A stretch of 22,820 nt of DNA from the IMG/VR virus record IMGVR_UViG_3300025880_000126, positions 1 through 22,820 of that record. One strand, written 5' to 3'. Source of the stretch: a virus. Position numbers and translations under genes: made by a program. The notes under the pieces are model-generated. The model worked only from the letters and a program-made list of their open reading frames with translations. It did no database searches and had not been told where the DNA came from. Shown one piece after another: positions 1 through 6,765 of this stretch; the stretch's first letter is position 1, and each line of letters opens with the position of its first letter.

Positions 1-1
1 T

Positions 2-2761
2 TCGGGCTCAAACGGTACCTCAGGCTCATCAGGTACTTCAGGCAATTCAGGCTCTTCAGGCTCATCAGGAACTTCAGGCAGTTCAGGTACTTCAGGTACA
101 TCAGGTTCAAATGGTACCTCAGGCTCTTCAGGTACTTCAGGTACCTCAGGCTCATCAGGCACTTCAGGCACTTCAGGTTCAAATGGCTCATCAGGTTCAT
201 CTGGTACATCTGGTTCTTCAGGAACTTCAGGTACATCAGGTACTAACGGCTCTTCAGGTTCATCAGGTACTTCAGGTTCATCAGGTACTTCAGGTACTTC
301 AGGTTCAAACGGCTCATCAGGTTCATCAGGTACATCAGGTAGTTCAGGTACCTCAGGAAATTCAGGTACATCAGGCTCATCAGGAACTTCTGGTTCAAAT
401 GGTTCATCAGGTTCTTCAGGCACTTCAGGCTCATCAGGAACTTCAGGTACTAATGGTACATCAGGTACTAACGGTTCATCAGGTTCCTCGGGTACATCAG
501 GTAACTCAGGTACATCAGGTAGTTCAGGTACCTCAGGAAATTCAGGTACATCAGGCTCATCAGGTACTTCTGGTTCAGCTGGTTCTTCAGGCTCATCGGG
601 AACTTCAGGCTCATCAGGAACTTCAGGTACTAATGGTACATCAGGTACTAACGGTTCATCAGGTTCCTCGGGTACATCAGGTACATCAGGTAGTTCAGGT
701 ACCTCAGGAAATTCAGGTACATCAGGCTCATCAGGTACTTCTGGTTCAGCTGGTTCTTCAGGCTCATCGGGTACTTCAGGTACTTCTGGATTATCAGGTG
801 TAAATGGTGCCGATGGTACTAATGGCACATCAGGTACTAATGGTACATCAGGTACTTCAGGTTCATCAGGTTCATCAGGTTCATCAGGTACTTCTGGTTC
901 ATCAGGCACATCAGGTAGCTCAGGTACCTCAGGCTCATCAGGTACTTCAGGAACTTCTGGTTCAAATGGTTCATCCGGCTCATCAGGAACTTCAGGCTCA
1001 TCAGGAACTTCAGGCTCATCAGGTACTTCAGGAACTTCTGGTTCAAATGGTTCATCCGGCTCATCAGGAACTTCAGGCTCATCAGGAACTTCAGGCTCAT
1101 CAGGAACTTCAGGTACTTCAGGTACTAATGGTACATCAGGTACTAACGGTTCATCAGGTTCTTCAGGCACTTCAGGCTCATCAGGTACTTCAGGTACTAG
1201 TGGTAACTCAGGTAATAGTGGTTCATCAGGTTCTTCAGGAACTTCAGGTTCATCTGGTACTTCAGGTACTTCTGGCTCAAATGGTACTTCAGGAACTTCA
1301 GGTTCAAATGGTTCATCAGGTTCATCAGGAACCTCAGGTTCATCAGGCACTTCAGGTACCTCAGGTTCAAATGGTACCTCAGGAACTTCTGGTTCAAATG
1401 GCTCATCAGGTTCATCAGGAACTTCAGGTACTTCGGGCTCAAACGGTACTTCAGGCTCATCAGGAACTTCAGGTACTTCAGGCTCATCAGGAACTTCAGG
1501 TACCTCAGGTTCAAATGGTACTTCAGGCTCATCAGGAACATCAGGTTCATCAGGCACTTCAGGTACCTCAGGTTCAAATGGTACCTCAGGAACTTCTGGT
1601 TCAAATGGCTCATCAGGCTCATCAGGAACATCAGGTTCATCTGGCACTTCAGGTACCTCAGGTTCAAATGGTACCTCAGGAACTTCTGGTTCAAATGGCT
1701 CATCAGGCTCATCAGGAACTTCAGGTACTTCAGGCTCAAACGGTACTTCAGGCTCATCAGGAACTTCAGGAAACTCGGGTAATAACGGTACTTCAGGCTC
1801 ATCAGGCACATCAGGTACTTCAGGCTCATCAGGTACTTCAGGTACTTCAGGTTCAAATGGTACCTCAGGTTCTTCAGGTACCTCAGGTACTTCAGGTTCA
1901 AACGGTACCTCAGGTTCTTCAGGTACTTCAGGAACTTCAGGTAGCTCAGGTACCTCAGGAAACTCAGGAAACAATGGTAACAATGGTACCTCAGGTACTT
2001 CAGGTTCAAACGGTACCTCAGGTTCTTCAGGTACCTCAGGAAACTCAGGAAACAATGGTAACAATGGTACCTCAGGTACTTCAGGTTCAAACGGTACCTC
2101 AGGCTCATCAGGTACTTCAGGTAGCTCAGGTACTTCAGGAAACTCAGGAAACAATGGTAACAATGGTACCTCAGGTACTTCAGGTTCAAACGGTACCTCA
2201 GGTTCTTCAGGTACCTCAGGAAACTCAGGTAACAACGGTAACAACGGTACTTCAGGCTCTTCAGGTACTTCAGGTACTTCAGGCTCTTCAGGTACCTCAG
2301 GAAACTCAGGTAACAACGGTAACAACGGTACTTCAGGCTCTTCAGGTACTTCAGGAAACTCAGGTAACAACGGTAACAACGGTACTTCAGGCTCTTCAGG
2401 TACTTCAGGTACTTCAGGCTCTTCAGGTACCTCAGGAAACTCAGGTAACAACGGTAACGACGGTAATGATGGCACATCAGGAAGCTCAGGTACCTCAGGA
2501 AACTCAGGTACTTCAGGCTCTTCAGGTACTTCAGGTACTTCAGGCTCTTCAGGTACCTCAGGAAACTCAGGTAACAACGGTAACGACGGTAATGATGGTA
2601 CATCAGGAAGCTCAGGTACCTCAGGAAACTCAGGTACTTCAGGCTCTTCAGGTACCTCAGGAAACTCAGGTACTTCAGGTTCATCAGGTACCTCAGGAAA
2701 CTCAGGAAACAATGGTAACGATGGAAACAATGGTACATCAGGTTCATCAGGAGCATATGGT
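2..2761 (+). repeat. Gly-X-Y triplet-encoding repeat tract, block 1
   Basis: About 920 consecutive codon triplets with Gly at every third position and no break in phase, encoding mostly GTS, GSS, GNS, GSN and GTN, then GNN from about 1780 and GND from about 2455. The only richer patch is at 782-820 (TSGLSGVNGADGTNG). At the DNA level there are nested near-exact tandem copies: 180 bp offset (361-540 against 541-720), 171 bp offset (511 onward against 682 onward), 81 bp offset (961 against 1042) and 90 bp offset (1561 against 1651). This points to repeated unequal exchange or slippage. All six frames are largely open here because the repeat unit contains no stop in most phases. Confidence 0.95.
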
Positions 2762-4063
2762 GGTGTTCCATTCCAATTCTCTACTGGAACAAGTAATCTA
2801 CCAGCTAACGGTAAAGTCCAATTTAACAATTCTAGCCTAGGAAGTGTAACTATTATATACATTAGTACTACTAACTCTGATGGTATAGGTACTACAGATT
2901 TTTTAAGTGATTTTTCTAAAGGAATTATATACCTTAAATCAGCTAATGGTTCTGATTCTAGTATAATTACAGCTAATGTAACAGCGGTTGCTCAAGGTGC
3001 TAATGCGTCTGTATATAATTTTACTGTAAATAATGTTGTAGGTTCTACCTTTACAAATAATGAAAGAATAAGTTTAATATTAGCCCCTCAAGGTGATTCA
3101 GGTACATCAGGCTCTTCAGGTACCTCAGGAAACTCAGGAAACAATGGTAACGATGGTAACGATGGTTCATCAGGCTCATCAGGTACATCAGGAAACTCAG
3201 GAAACGATGGTAATGATGGTTCATCAGGTAGCTCAGGTACATCAGGAAACTCAGGTAACGACGGTAATGATGGTACCTCAGGTAGCTCAGGTACATCAGG
3301 AAACTCAGGTAACGATGGAAACGATGGAAACGATGGTACCTCAGGTAGCTCAGGTACTTCAGGAAACTCAGGTAACGACGGTAACGACGGTAATGATGGT
3401 TCATCAGGCTCATCAGGTACTTCAGGAAACTCAGGAAACGATGGTAACGATGGAAACGATGGTACCTCAGGTTCATCAGGTACTTCAGGAAACTCAGGAA
3501 ACAATGGTAACGATGGAAACGATGGTACCTCAGGCTCTTCAGGTACCTCAGGAAACTCAGGTAACAATGGTAACAATGGTACCTCAGGTTCATCAGGTAC
3601 TTCAGGTAATAGCTTTAGTATTACATCAGCTGCTGCCAATACAACCTACCGCGTTATTATGGCAGATGGATCAGGAAATACCATATATAGAGATGGTGCT
3701 AATGAATTAGATTATGTAACAGGTACTACTGCTCAAGAGTTAAGGGTAGGTGGTGATGTTATCGCATATTATTCATCAGATAAAAGGTTAAAAGAAAACA
3801 TTGAACCTATTATATCTGCTTCAGCTAAATTATCTCAATTAGGAGGTTATACATTCGATTGGAATGAAATTAGTGGTAAAACCGGTACTGAAATTGGTGT
3901 AATAGCCCAAGAAATTGAAACCCAATTCCCAGAACTAGTAACTACTAGAAAAAATGGATATAAAGCTGTTAAATACGATAAATTAGTAGCAGTATTAATT
4001 CAATCAAATAAAGAATTACTTGAAAGAGTAGAAGCTTTAGAAAAAGAAGTTTATAAAAAATAA
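2..4063 (+). CDS. Giant collagen-like tail fibre with C-terminal S74 intramolecular chaperone (5' partial)
   Basis: Frame 2 is open from the first base to the TAA at 4061-4063, giving 1353 visible residues; the start lies upstream of the window. In order the protein shows about 920 Gly-X-Y triplets (2-2761), a non-repetitive domain of about 110 residues (2762-3091), 174 further Gly-X-Y residues (3092-3613), a short linker, and a C-terminal Peptidase_S74/endosialidase-type chaperone with its SDKRLKEN signature at 3776 and a final coiled coil. Families with this end are trimeric phage fibres; the chaperone drives trimerisation and is then usually autocleaved before the conserved Ser. X and Y are almost only Thr, Ser, Asn and Asp, with no Pro in either block, which is unusual for a collagen-like helix. 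The gene sits directly upstream of a two-domain glycosyltransferase, so glycosylation of Ser/Thr is plausible. Role as a host-binding fibre is inferred; the repeats and chaperone are directly seen. Confidence 0.9.
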   Translation, partial: SGSNGTSGSSGTSGNSGSSGSSGTSGSSGTSGTSGSNGTSGSSGTSGTSGSSGTSGTSGSNGSSGSSGTSGSSGTSGTSGTNGSSGSSGTSGSSGTSGTSGSNGSSGSSGTSGSSGTSGNSGTSGSSGTSGSNGSSGSSGTSGSSGTSGTNGTSGTNGSSGSSGTSGNSGTSGSSGTSGNSGTSGSSGTSGSAGSSGSSGTSGSSGTSGTNGTSGTNGSSGSSGTSGTSGSSGTSGNSGTSGSSGTSGSAGSSGSSGTSGTSGLSGVNGADGTNGTSGTNGTSGTSGSSGSSGSSGTSGSSGTSGSSGTSGSSGTSGTSGSNGSSGSSGTSGSSGTSGSSGTSGTSGSNGSSGSSGTSGSSGTSGSSGTSGTSGTNGTSGTNGSSGSSGTSGSSGTSGTSGNSGNSGSSGSSGTSGSSGTSGTSGSNGTSGTSGSNGSSGSSGTSGSSGTSGTSGSNGTSGTSGSNGSSGSSGTSGTSGSNGTSGSSGTSGTSGSSGTSGTSGSNGTSGSSGTSGSSGTSGTSGSNGTSGTSGSNGSSGSSGTSGSSGTSGTSGSNGTSGTSGSNGSSGSSGTSGTSGSNGTSGSSGTSGNSGNNGTSGSSGTSGTSGSSGTSGTSGSNGTSGSSGTSGTSGSNGTSGSSGTSGTSGSSGTSGNSGNNGNNGTSGTSGSNGTSGSSGTSGNSGNNGNNGTSGTSGSNGTSGSSGTSGSSGTSGNSGNNGNNGTSGTSGSNGTSGSSGTSGNSGNNGNNGTSGSSGTSGTSGSSGTSGNSGNNGNNGTSGSSGTSGNSGNNGNNGTSGSSGTSGTSGSSGTSGNSGNNGNDGNDGTSGSSGTSGNSGTSGSSGTSGTSGSSGTSGNSGNNGNDGNDGTSGSSGTSGNSGTSGSSGTSGNSGTSGSSGTSGNSGNNGNDGNNGTSGSSGAYGGVPFQFSTGTSNLPANGKVQFNNSSLGSVTIIYISTTNSDGIGTTDFLSDFSKGIIYLKSANGSDSSIITANVTAVAQGANASVYNFTVNNVVGSTFTNNERISLILAPQGDSGTSGSSGTSGNSGNNGNDGNDGSSGSSGTSGNSGNDGNDGSSGSSGTSGNSGNDGNDGTSGSSGTSGNSGNDGNDGNDGTSGSSGTSGNSGNDGNDGNDGSSGSSGTSGNSGNDGNDGNDGTSGSSGTSGNSGNNGNDGNDGTSGSSGTSGNSGNNGNNGTSGSSGTSGNSFSITSAAANTTYRVIMADGSGNTIYRDGANELDYVTGTTAQELRVGGDVIAYYSSDKRLKENIEPIISASAKLSQLGGYTFDWNEISGKTGTEIGVIAQEIETQFPELVTTRKNGYKAVKYDKLVAVLIQSNKELLERVEALEKEVYKK
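2762..3091 (+). other. Globular insertion domain inside the collagen-like fibre
   Basis: Non-repetitive segment of about 110 residues within the same reading frame, beginning GVPFQFSTGTSNLPANGKVQ and ending just before the second Gly-X-Y block. The pattern (aromatic plus STGTS, then GKVQFNN, a central Ile/Tyr-rich strand, an 'IIYLKSANG' strand, and a final 'FTNNERISL') resembles a small beta-rich domain that I recall seeing beside collagen-like repeats in other phage tail fibres. The family match is from memory and is inferred, not shown. It would interrupt the rod and could be a kink, a trimer register clamp or a receptor-binding knob. Confidence 0.6.
3092..3613 (+). repeat. Gly-X-Y triplet-encoding repeat tract, block 2 (Gly-Asn-Asp rich)
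   Basis: A second in-frame Gly-X-Y tract of 174 residues built from units of about 18 to 21 residues of the form GTSGSSGTSGNSG followed by two or three GND or GNN triplets. Compared with block 1 it is much more acidic because of the repeated Gly-Asn-Asp. It directly precedes the C-terminal chaperone, so it is probably near the distal end of the fibre. No proline is present. Confidence 0.9.
3776..4060 (+). other. S74-type intramolecular chaperone domain of the fibre
   Basis: The final 95 residues begin with SDKRLKENIEPI and continue through GGYTFDW, IGVIAQEIETQFPELV, KAVKYDKLVAVLIQ and a terminal heptad-like LLERVEALEKEVYKK. This is the characteristic order of the chaperone-of-endosialidase (Peptidase_S74) family: SD.RLKENI, a YTFDW-like strand, IG.IAQE, the 'Y.KL.A.L..A..EL' helix and a coiled coil. 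Family members fold the trimer and then cleave themselves just before the conserved Ser, here the TCA codon at 3776. Cleavage in this protein is inferred from the preserved Ser-Asp and downstream Arg/Lys. Confidence 0.9.
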
Positions 4064-4072
4064 AAAGTAAGT

Positions 4073-4091
4073 AGGGGGGCTAGTCCCCCCT
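4073..4091 (+). terminator. G6/C6 hairpin after the fibre gene, probable terminator
   Basis: AGGGGGG (4073-4079), loop CTAGT, CCCCCCT (4085-4091) forms a perfect 7-bp GC-rich stem starting 10 bases after the fibre stop codon. The downstream sequence is T-rich only in part (TTCATACATTTAG), so this is not a textbook rho-independent terminator, but the stem is very stable in an otherwise AT-rich genome. Confidence 0.7.
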
Positions 4092-4098
4092 TCATACA

Positions 4099-4114
4099 TT
4101 TAGTTACAACTAAA
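4099..4114 (+). promoter_or_regulatory. 16-bp palindrome upstream of the glycosyltransferase gene
   Basis: TTTAGTT-AC-AACTAAA is a perfect inverted repeat with 7-bp arms, 15 bases before the ATG at 4130 and after the fibre hairpin. It could be an operator or a small RNA hairpin near the 5' end of the glycosyltransferase message. No Shine-Dalgarno sequence is present; the leader is AAAAATATAAAGTTATAT. Function is inferred from position and symmetry only. Confidence 0.35.
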
Positions 4115-4129
4115 AATATAAAGTTATAT

Positions 4130-6448
4130 ATGAAACAACCTAAAATATTTGGACATGGTCCTTATGTAGGCACTACAGGATATAGTAATCACACCCGTGA
4201 TTTCTTTAGAGGTATTTCAAATCATTTTCCTTTAAAATTTAGAAATTTTACTGTAGGTAAAAGTTGGGATGGGATGAGTGATGAACCTCATAATAATGAA
4301 TCCTATCTTACAAATTTAGATAAAAAAATACTTCATACTCAAACTGTTTTTAATAATAAACAAGAATTAGAAGATAAAAGAATGTATTCTTCTTTTGGAG
4401 AAGATTTTAATCATAATCTTAATCTAATATTGATGGAAACCAACCATCACTATTTCTACCAGAATTATAAAGGTCCTAAAATTGGTTATAATGTATGGGA
4501 ATCAACCCTACAACCTGAAGGATTTTTTAATAAATGGTGTGAATTTGATCAATTATGGGTTCCTTCCAAATGGCAAGCTCAATGCACCATAGACCAGGGT
4601 GCCGATCCTAATAAAGTAAAAGTAGTCCCTGAAGGTGTGGATGTAGACACATTCTACCCAGAAGATCCACAAACAACATTAGATTATGTAGATGGTAGGT
4701 TTAAATTTATTCATTTTGGACGTTGGGATTATAGAAAATCTACTAAAGAAATTATTGAAGCCTTTTTAAATGAATTTACCCCATCAGAACCCATAGATTT
4801 AATTCTATCTATTGATAATATGTGGGGTAAAGATATGGACGGTTTTGAGACTACAGAAGAACGTTTAGAGCATTATGGATTTACTGATGAGCGTTTAAAA
4901 ATCAAACATTTCCCTTTACGTGAAGATTATATCACATATTTAAAAAATGGTCACGTATTTTTATCATGTGCTAGGGCTGAAGGATGGAATTTACCATTAA
5001 TTGAAGCCATGGCTTGTGGTACCCCTTCTATATACTCAGCTTGTTCAGCACAAATGGAATTTGCTAAGGGTAAAGGTTTACCTGTAAAAGTAATAGGTGA
5101 AAAATCTACTCAAAATAATTCGTATGGTAGATACGATAAAATGGTAGGGAGTACTAATATTCCTGGTAACTATTACGAACCTGATTATAAAGATTTAGGT
5201 CGTGTAATGCGCGATGCTTTTGAAAATTATACAGATCATAAAAAACGTGCTATAGAAGAAGCTAAAATCATCCACCGTGATTTTAATTGGGAAAAAGTAG
5301 CAGAAATAGGTAGAGATACTATTCAAGAATTTATGGATAATTATGTAGCCCCTCCGATAAAACCTAATGAAATTTTAATTTCATATTTAGATGGTCCTAA
5401 AGTAGAAATAGTAGGAGATGAAGATAAAGAATATTTAGTAGAATTTATTAATAGTGATACTAATGAAATTCTTCATAAAACTACTACGAAAAATAATATG
5501 TGGGTTACTTGTAATAAAAAATATTACATCCCATGGATTATTAAAATCAATGGTAGAATTGTAGATACTTTAGATTTAAATAATAAGGAAATTTTAATTA
5601 CTTTAGAATCGAAATCAATAGGTGATACTTTAGCTTGGGCTCCTTATGTTGTAGAATTTGCCAAAAAACATAATTGTAAAGTTATATTTTCTACTTTCCA
5701 TAACAAATGGTTCCAGGGATTAAATACTTATAAAGATATTACATTTATCCCACCAGGTACTTCAGTTAAATGTGATGCCGTTTATAGAATTGGATGGTTT
5801 AAAGAAAATGGAAAATGGGAAGCTTTTGATAAAAACCCAACCCAAGTTAATTTAATACCTTTGCAACAAACAGCAACTGATATTTTAGGGTTAGAATTCC
5901 AAGAATTAAATTATGGGGTTAATTTTAAACCATCTAAACGTCCAATAAAAAATAAATATATTTGTATAGCACCTCGCGCAACTGCTGGATGTAAAGAATG
6001 GCCTCATGAATATTGGACTCAATTAGCAAAACATCTAAATGAATTAGGGTATAAAGTAGTAAATATATCTTATGAGGGTTTTCAAAGTGATTTTATTATT
6101 GATAAACCTAAATTATCTTGGAAAGACACTTATACCTATTTACACCACGCTGAATTATTTATAGGATTAAGCTCAGGTTTATCATGGTTTAATTGGGCTT
6201 CAAATAATCATACAGTAATGATTAGTGCTTTTACTGAAGATAATCACGAATTTACATCCAATGTCACACGTATATCTAGTAAAGCATGTTTTCCTTGTTG
6301 GAATAATAAAAACTTTATGTTTGATGCTGGTGATTGGGATTGGTGTCCTATATGGAAAGGAACAGATAAACAACATATTTGTCACAAATCAATTTTACCT
6401 ACTAAAGTTATTACAGAAATAAAAGATTTATTAAATAATAAAAAATAA
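4130..6448 (+). CDS. Two-domain glycosyltransferase: GT4-type fused to autotransporter O-heptosyltransferase-like (TibC/AAH family)
   Basis: The 772-residue protein has two catalytic units. Residues about 1-405 look like a GT-B, GT4-type retaining transferase: FGRWDYRKS (G197 to K203) and the E-x7-E motif EGWNLPLIE (E284, E292) followed by AMACGTP. Residues about 413-772 match the autotransporter O-heptosyltransferase family: a beta-rich lead-in with NMWVTCNKKYYIPWII, then SKSIGDTLAWAPYV (S494-V507), GLSSGLSW, and a cysteine finger at C720, C723, C739 and C751 with the framing GDWDWCP and KGT.KQ. In TibC the equivalent CxxC plus Cys plus Cys binds iron; the CxxC and the 16-residue step to the third Cys are the same here. 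Known relatives attach heptose to Ser of autotransporter adhesins. The neighbour is a Ser/Thr-rich fibre, so that fibre is the natural candidate acceptor. Donor sugars are unknown. Modification of host surface glycans is an alternative. Confidence 0.85.
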   Translation: MKQPKIFGHGPYVGTTGYSNHTRDFFRGISNHFPLKFRNFTVGKSWDGMSDEPHNNESYLTNLDKKILHTQTVFNNKQELEDKRMYSSFGEDFNHNLNLILMETNHHYFYQNYKGPKIGYNVWESTLQPEGFFNKWCEFDQLWVPSKWQAQCTIDQGADPNKVKVVPEGVDVDTFYPEDPQTTLDYVDGRFKFIHFGRWDYRKSTKEIIEAFLNEFTPSEPIDLILSIDNMWGKDMDGFETTEERLEHYGFTDERLKIKHFPLREDYITYLKNGHVFLSCARAEGWNLPLIEAMACGTPSIYSACSAQMEFAKGKGLPVKVIGEKSTQNNSYGRYDKMVGSTNIPGNYYEPDYKDLGRVMRDAFENYTDHKKRAIEEAKIIHRDFNWEKVAEIGRDTIQEFMDNYVAPPIKPNEILISYLDGPKVEIVGDEDKEYLVEFINSDTNEILHKTTTKNNMWVTCNKKYYIPWIIKINGRIVDTLDLNNKEILITLESKSIGDTLAWAPYVVEFAKKHNCKVIFSTFHNKWFQGLNTYKDITFIPPGTSVKCDAVYRIGWFKENGKWEAFDKNPTQVNLIPLQQTATDILGLEFQELNYGVNFKPSKRPIKNKYICIAPRATAGCKEWPHEYWTQLAKHLNELGYKVVNISYEGFQSDFIIDKPKLSWKDTYTYLHHAELFIGLSSGLSWFNWASNNHTVMISAFTEDNHEFTSNVTRISSKACFPCWNNKNFMFDAGDWDWCPIWKGTDKQHICHKSILPTKVITEIKDLLNNKK

Positions 6449-6451
6449 TAT

Positions 6452-6462
6452 AATATTTATAA
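6452..6462 (+). promoter_or_regulatory. Recurrent late-gene motif AATATTTATAA (copy 1)
   Basis: Copy of a motif also found before four other late genes. Here it ends two bases before the ATG at 6465, so a promoter at this site would leave almost no leader. It contains TATTTATA, the reverse complement of the T4 late promoter octamer TATAAATA. Confidence 0.4.
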
Positions 6463-6464
6463 AC

Positions 6465-6716
6465 ATGAAAAAAGTGTTATTAGAAAAAAAAGAGTTAGAT
6501 ACTATTAAAGAAATTCAACAAACTGAATTAAATTTAGTAAACCAGCTAGGAAATCTTGAATACCAAATCCAAACTTTACAGTTACAAAAAAATGATTTGA
6601 ATACTGAAATTGTTAAATTACAATCCAAAAGTCAAAAATTTGGTGATGATCTTCAACAAAAATATGGAGATGGAAACATTAACATAGAAACAGGAGAGTT
6701 TACAAAAATAGATTAA
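6465..6716 (+). CDS. Small coiled-coil protein, unknown function
   Basis: An 83-residue, charged protein with no Cys. Residues about 10-65 form a long heptad pattern (TIKEIQQTELNLVNQLGNLEYQ then IQTLQLQKNDLNTEIVKLQS), a clear coiled-coil signature, followed by a short polar tail GDGNINIETGEF. There is no signal peptide or membrane segment. It lies between the glycosyltransferase and the tail sheath gene and is preceded closely by the AATATTTATAA motif, so it is likely a late gene. It could be a small virion or assembly factor. I recognise no family and assign no function. Confidence 0.75.
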   Translation: MKKVLLEKKELDTIKEIQQTELNLVNQLGNLEYQIQTLQLQKNDLNTEIVKLQSKSQKFGDDLQQKYGDGNINIETGEFTKID

Positions 6717-6733
6717 TTTTTGATTCTCTCTTA

Positions 6734-6745
6734 AATATTTATAAC
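6734..6745 (+). promoter_or_regulatory. Recurrent late-gene motif AATATTTATAAC (copy 2)
   Basis: Lies 20 bases upstream of the sheath ATG in an A/T-rich leader with no Shine-Dalgarno sequence. Same core as the copies before the tube, tape measure and 12184 genes. Candidate late promoter element. Confidence 0.45.
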
Positions 6746-6765
6746 AAAATAATAATTCTAACACA

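Noticed and set aside
111-2840. Long frame-3 open frames rich in Gln, Val, His and Leu
   Set aside because: These are out-of-phase readings of the Gly-X-Y repeat. The frame-2 reading is continuous, has the Gly periodicity, and continues into the globular domain and the S74 chaperone.
2-3613. CRISPR array or non-coding satellite DNA
   Set aside because: There are no constant repeats alternating with unique spacers; the repetition follows codon triplets with intact Gly phase over more than 1000 residues.
837-3639. Minus-strand open frames, including a Pro/Glu/Val-rich one at 3088-3639
   Set aside because: The reverse complement of Gly-Thr-Ser/Gly-Asn-Asp codons lacks stops in several phases and yields PEVP- or SLRYL-like strings. 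No start context and no non-repetitive conserved part.
3659-4063. Separate 134-residue gene for the S74 chaperone
   Set aside because: The ATG at 3659 is merely the first in-frame ATG; the same frame is open all the way to base 2, so this is the end of the fibre gene.
6200-6422. Open frames within the glycosyltransferase gene on both strands
   Set aside because: They are shadows over the strongly conserved cysteine-finger region of the real frame.
4130-6448. DNA-modifying glucosyltransferase such as T4 alpha/beta-GT
   Set aside because: The C-terminal half carries the motifs and cysteine finger of protein O-heptosyltransferases, and the neighbours are tail genes rather than nucleotide-modification genes. 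It is not excluded, but less likely.
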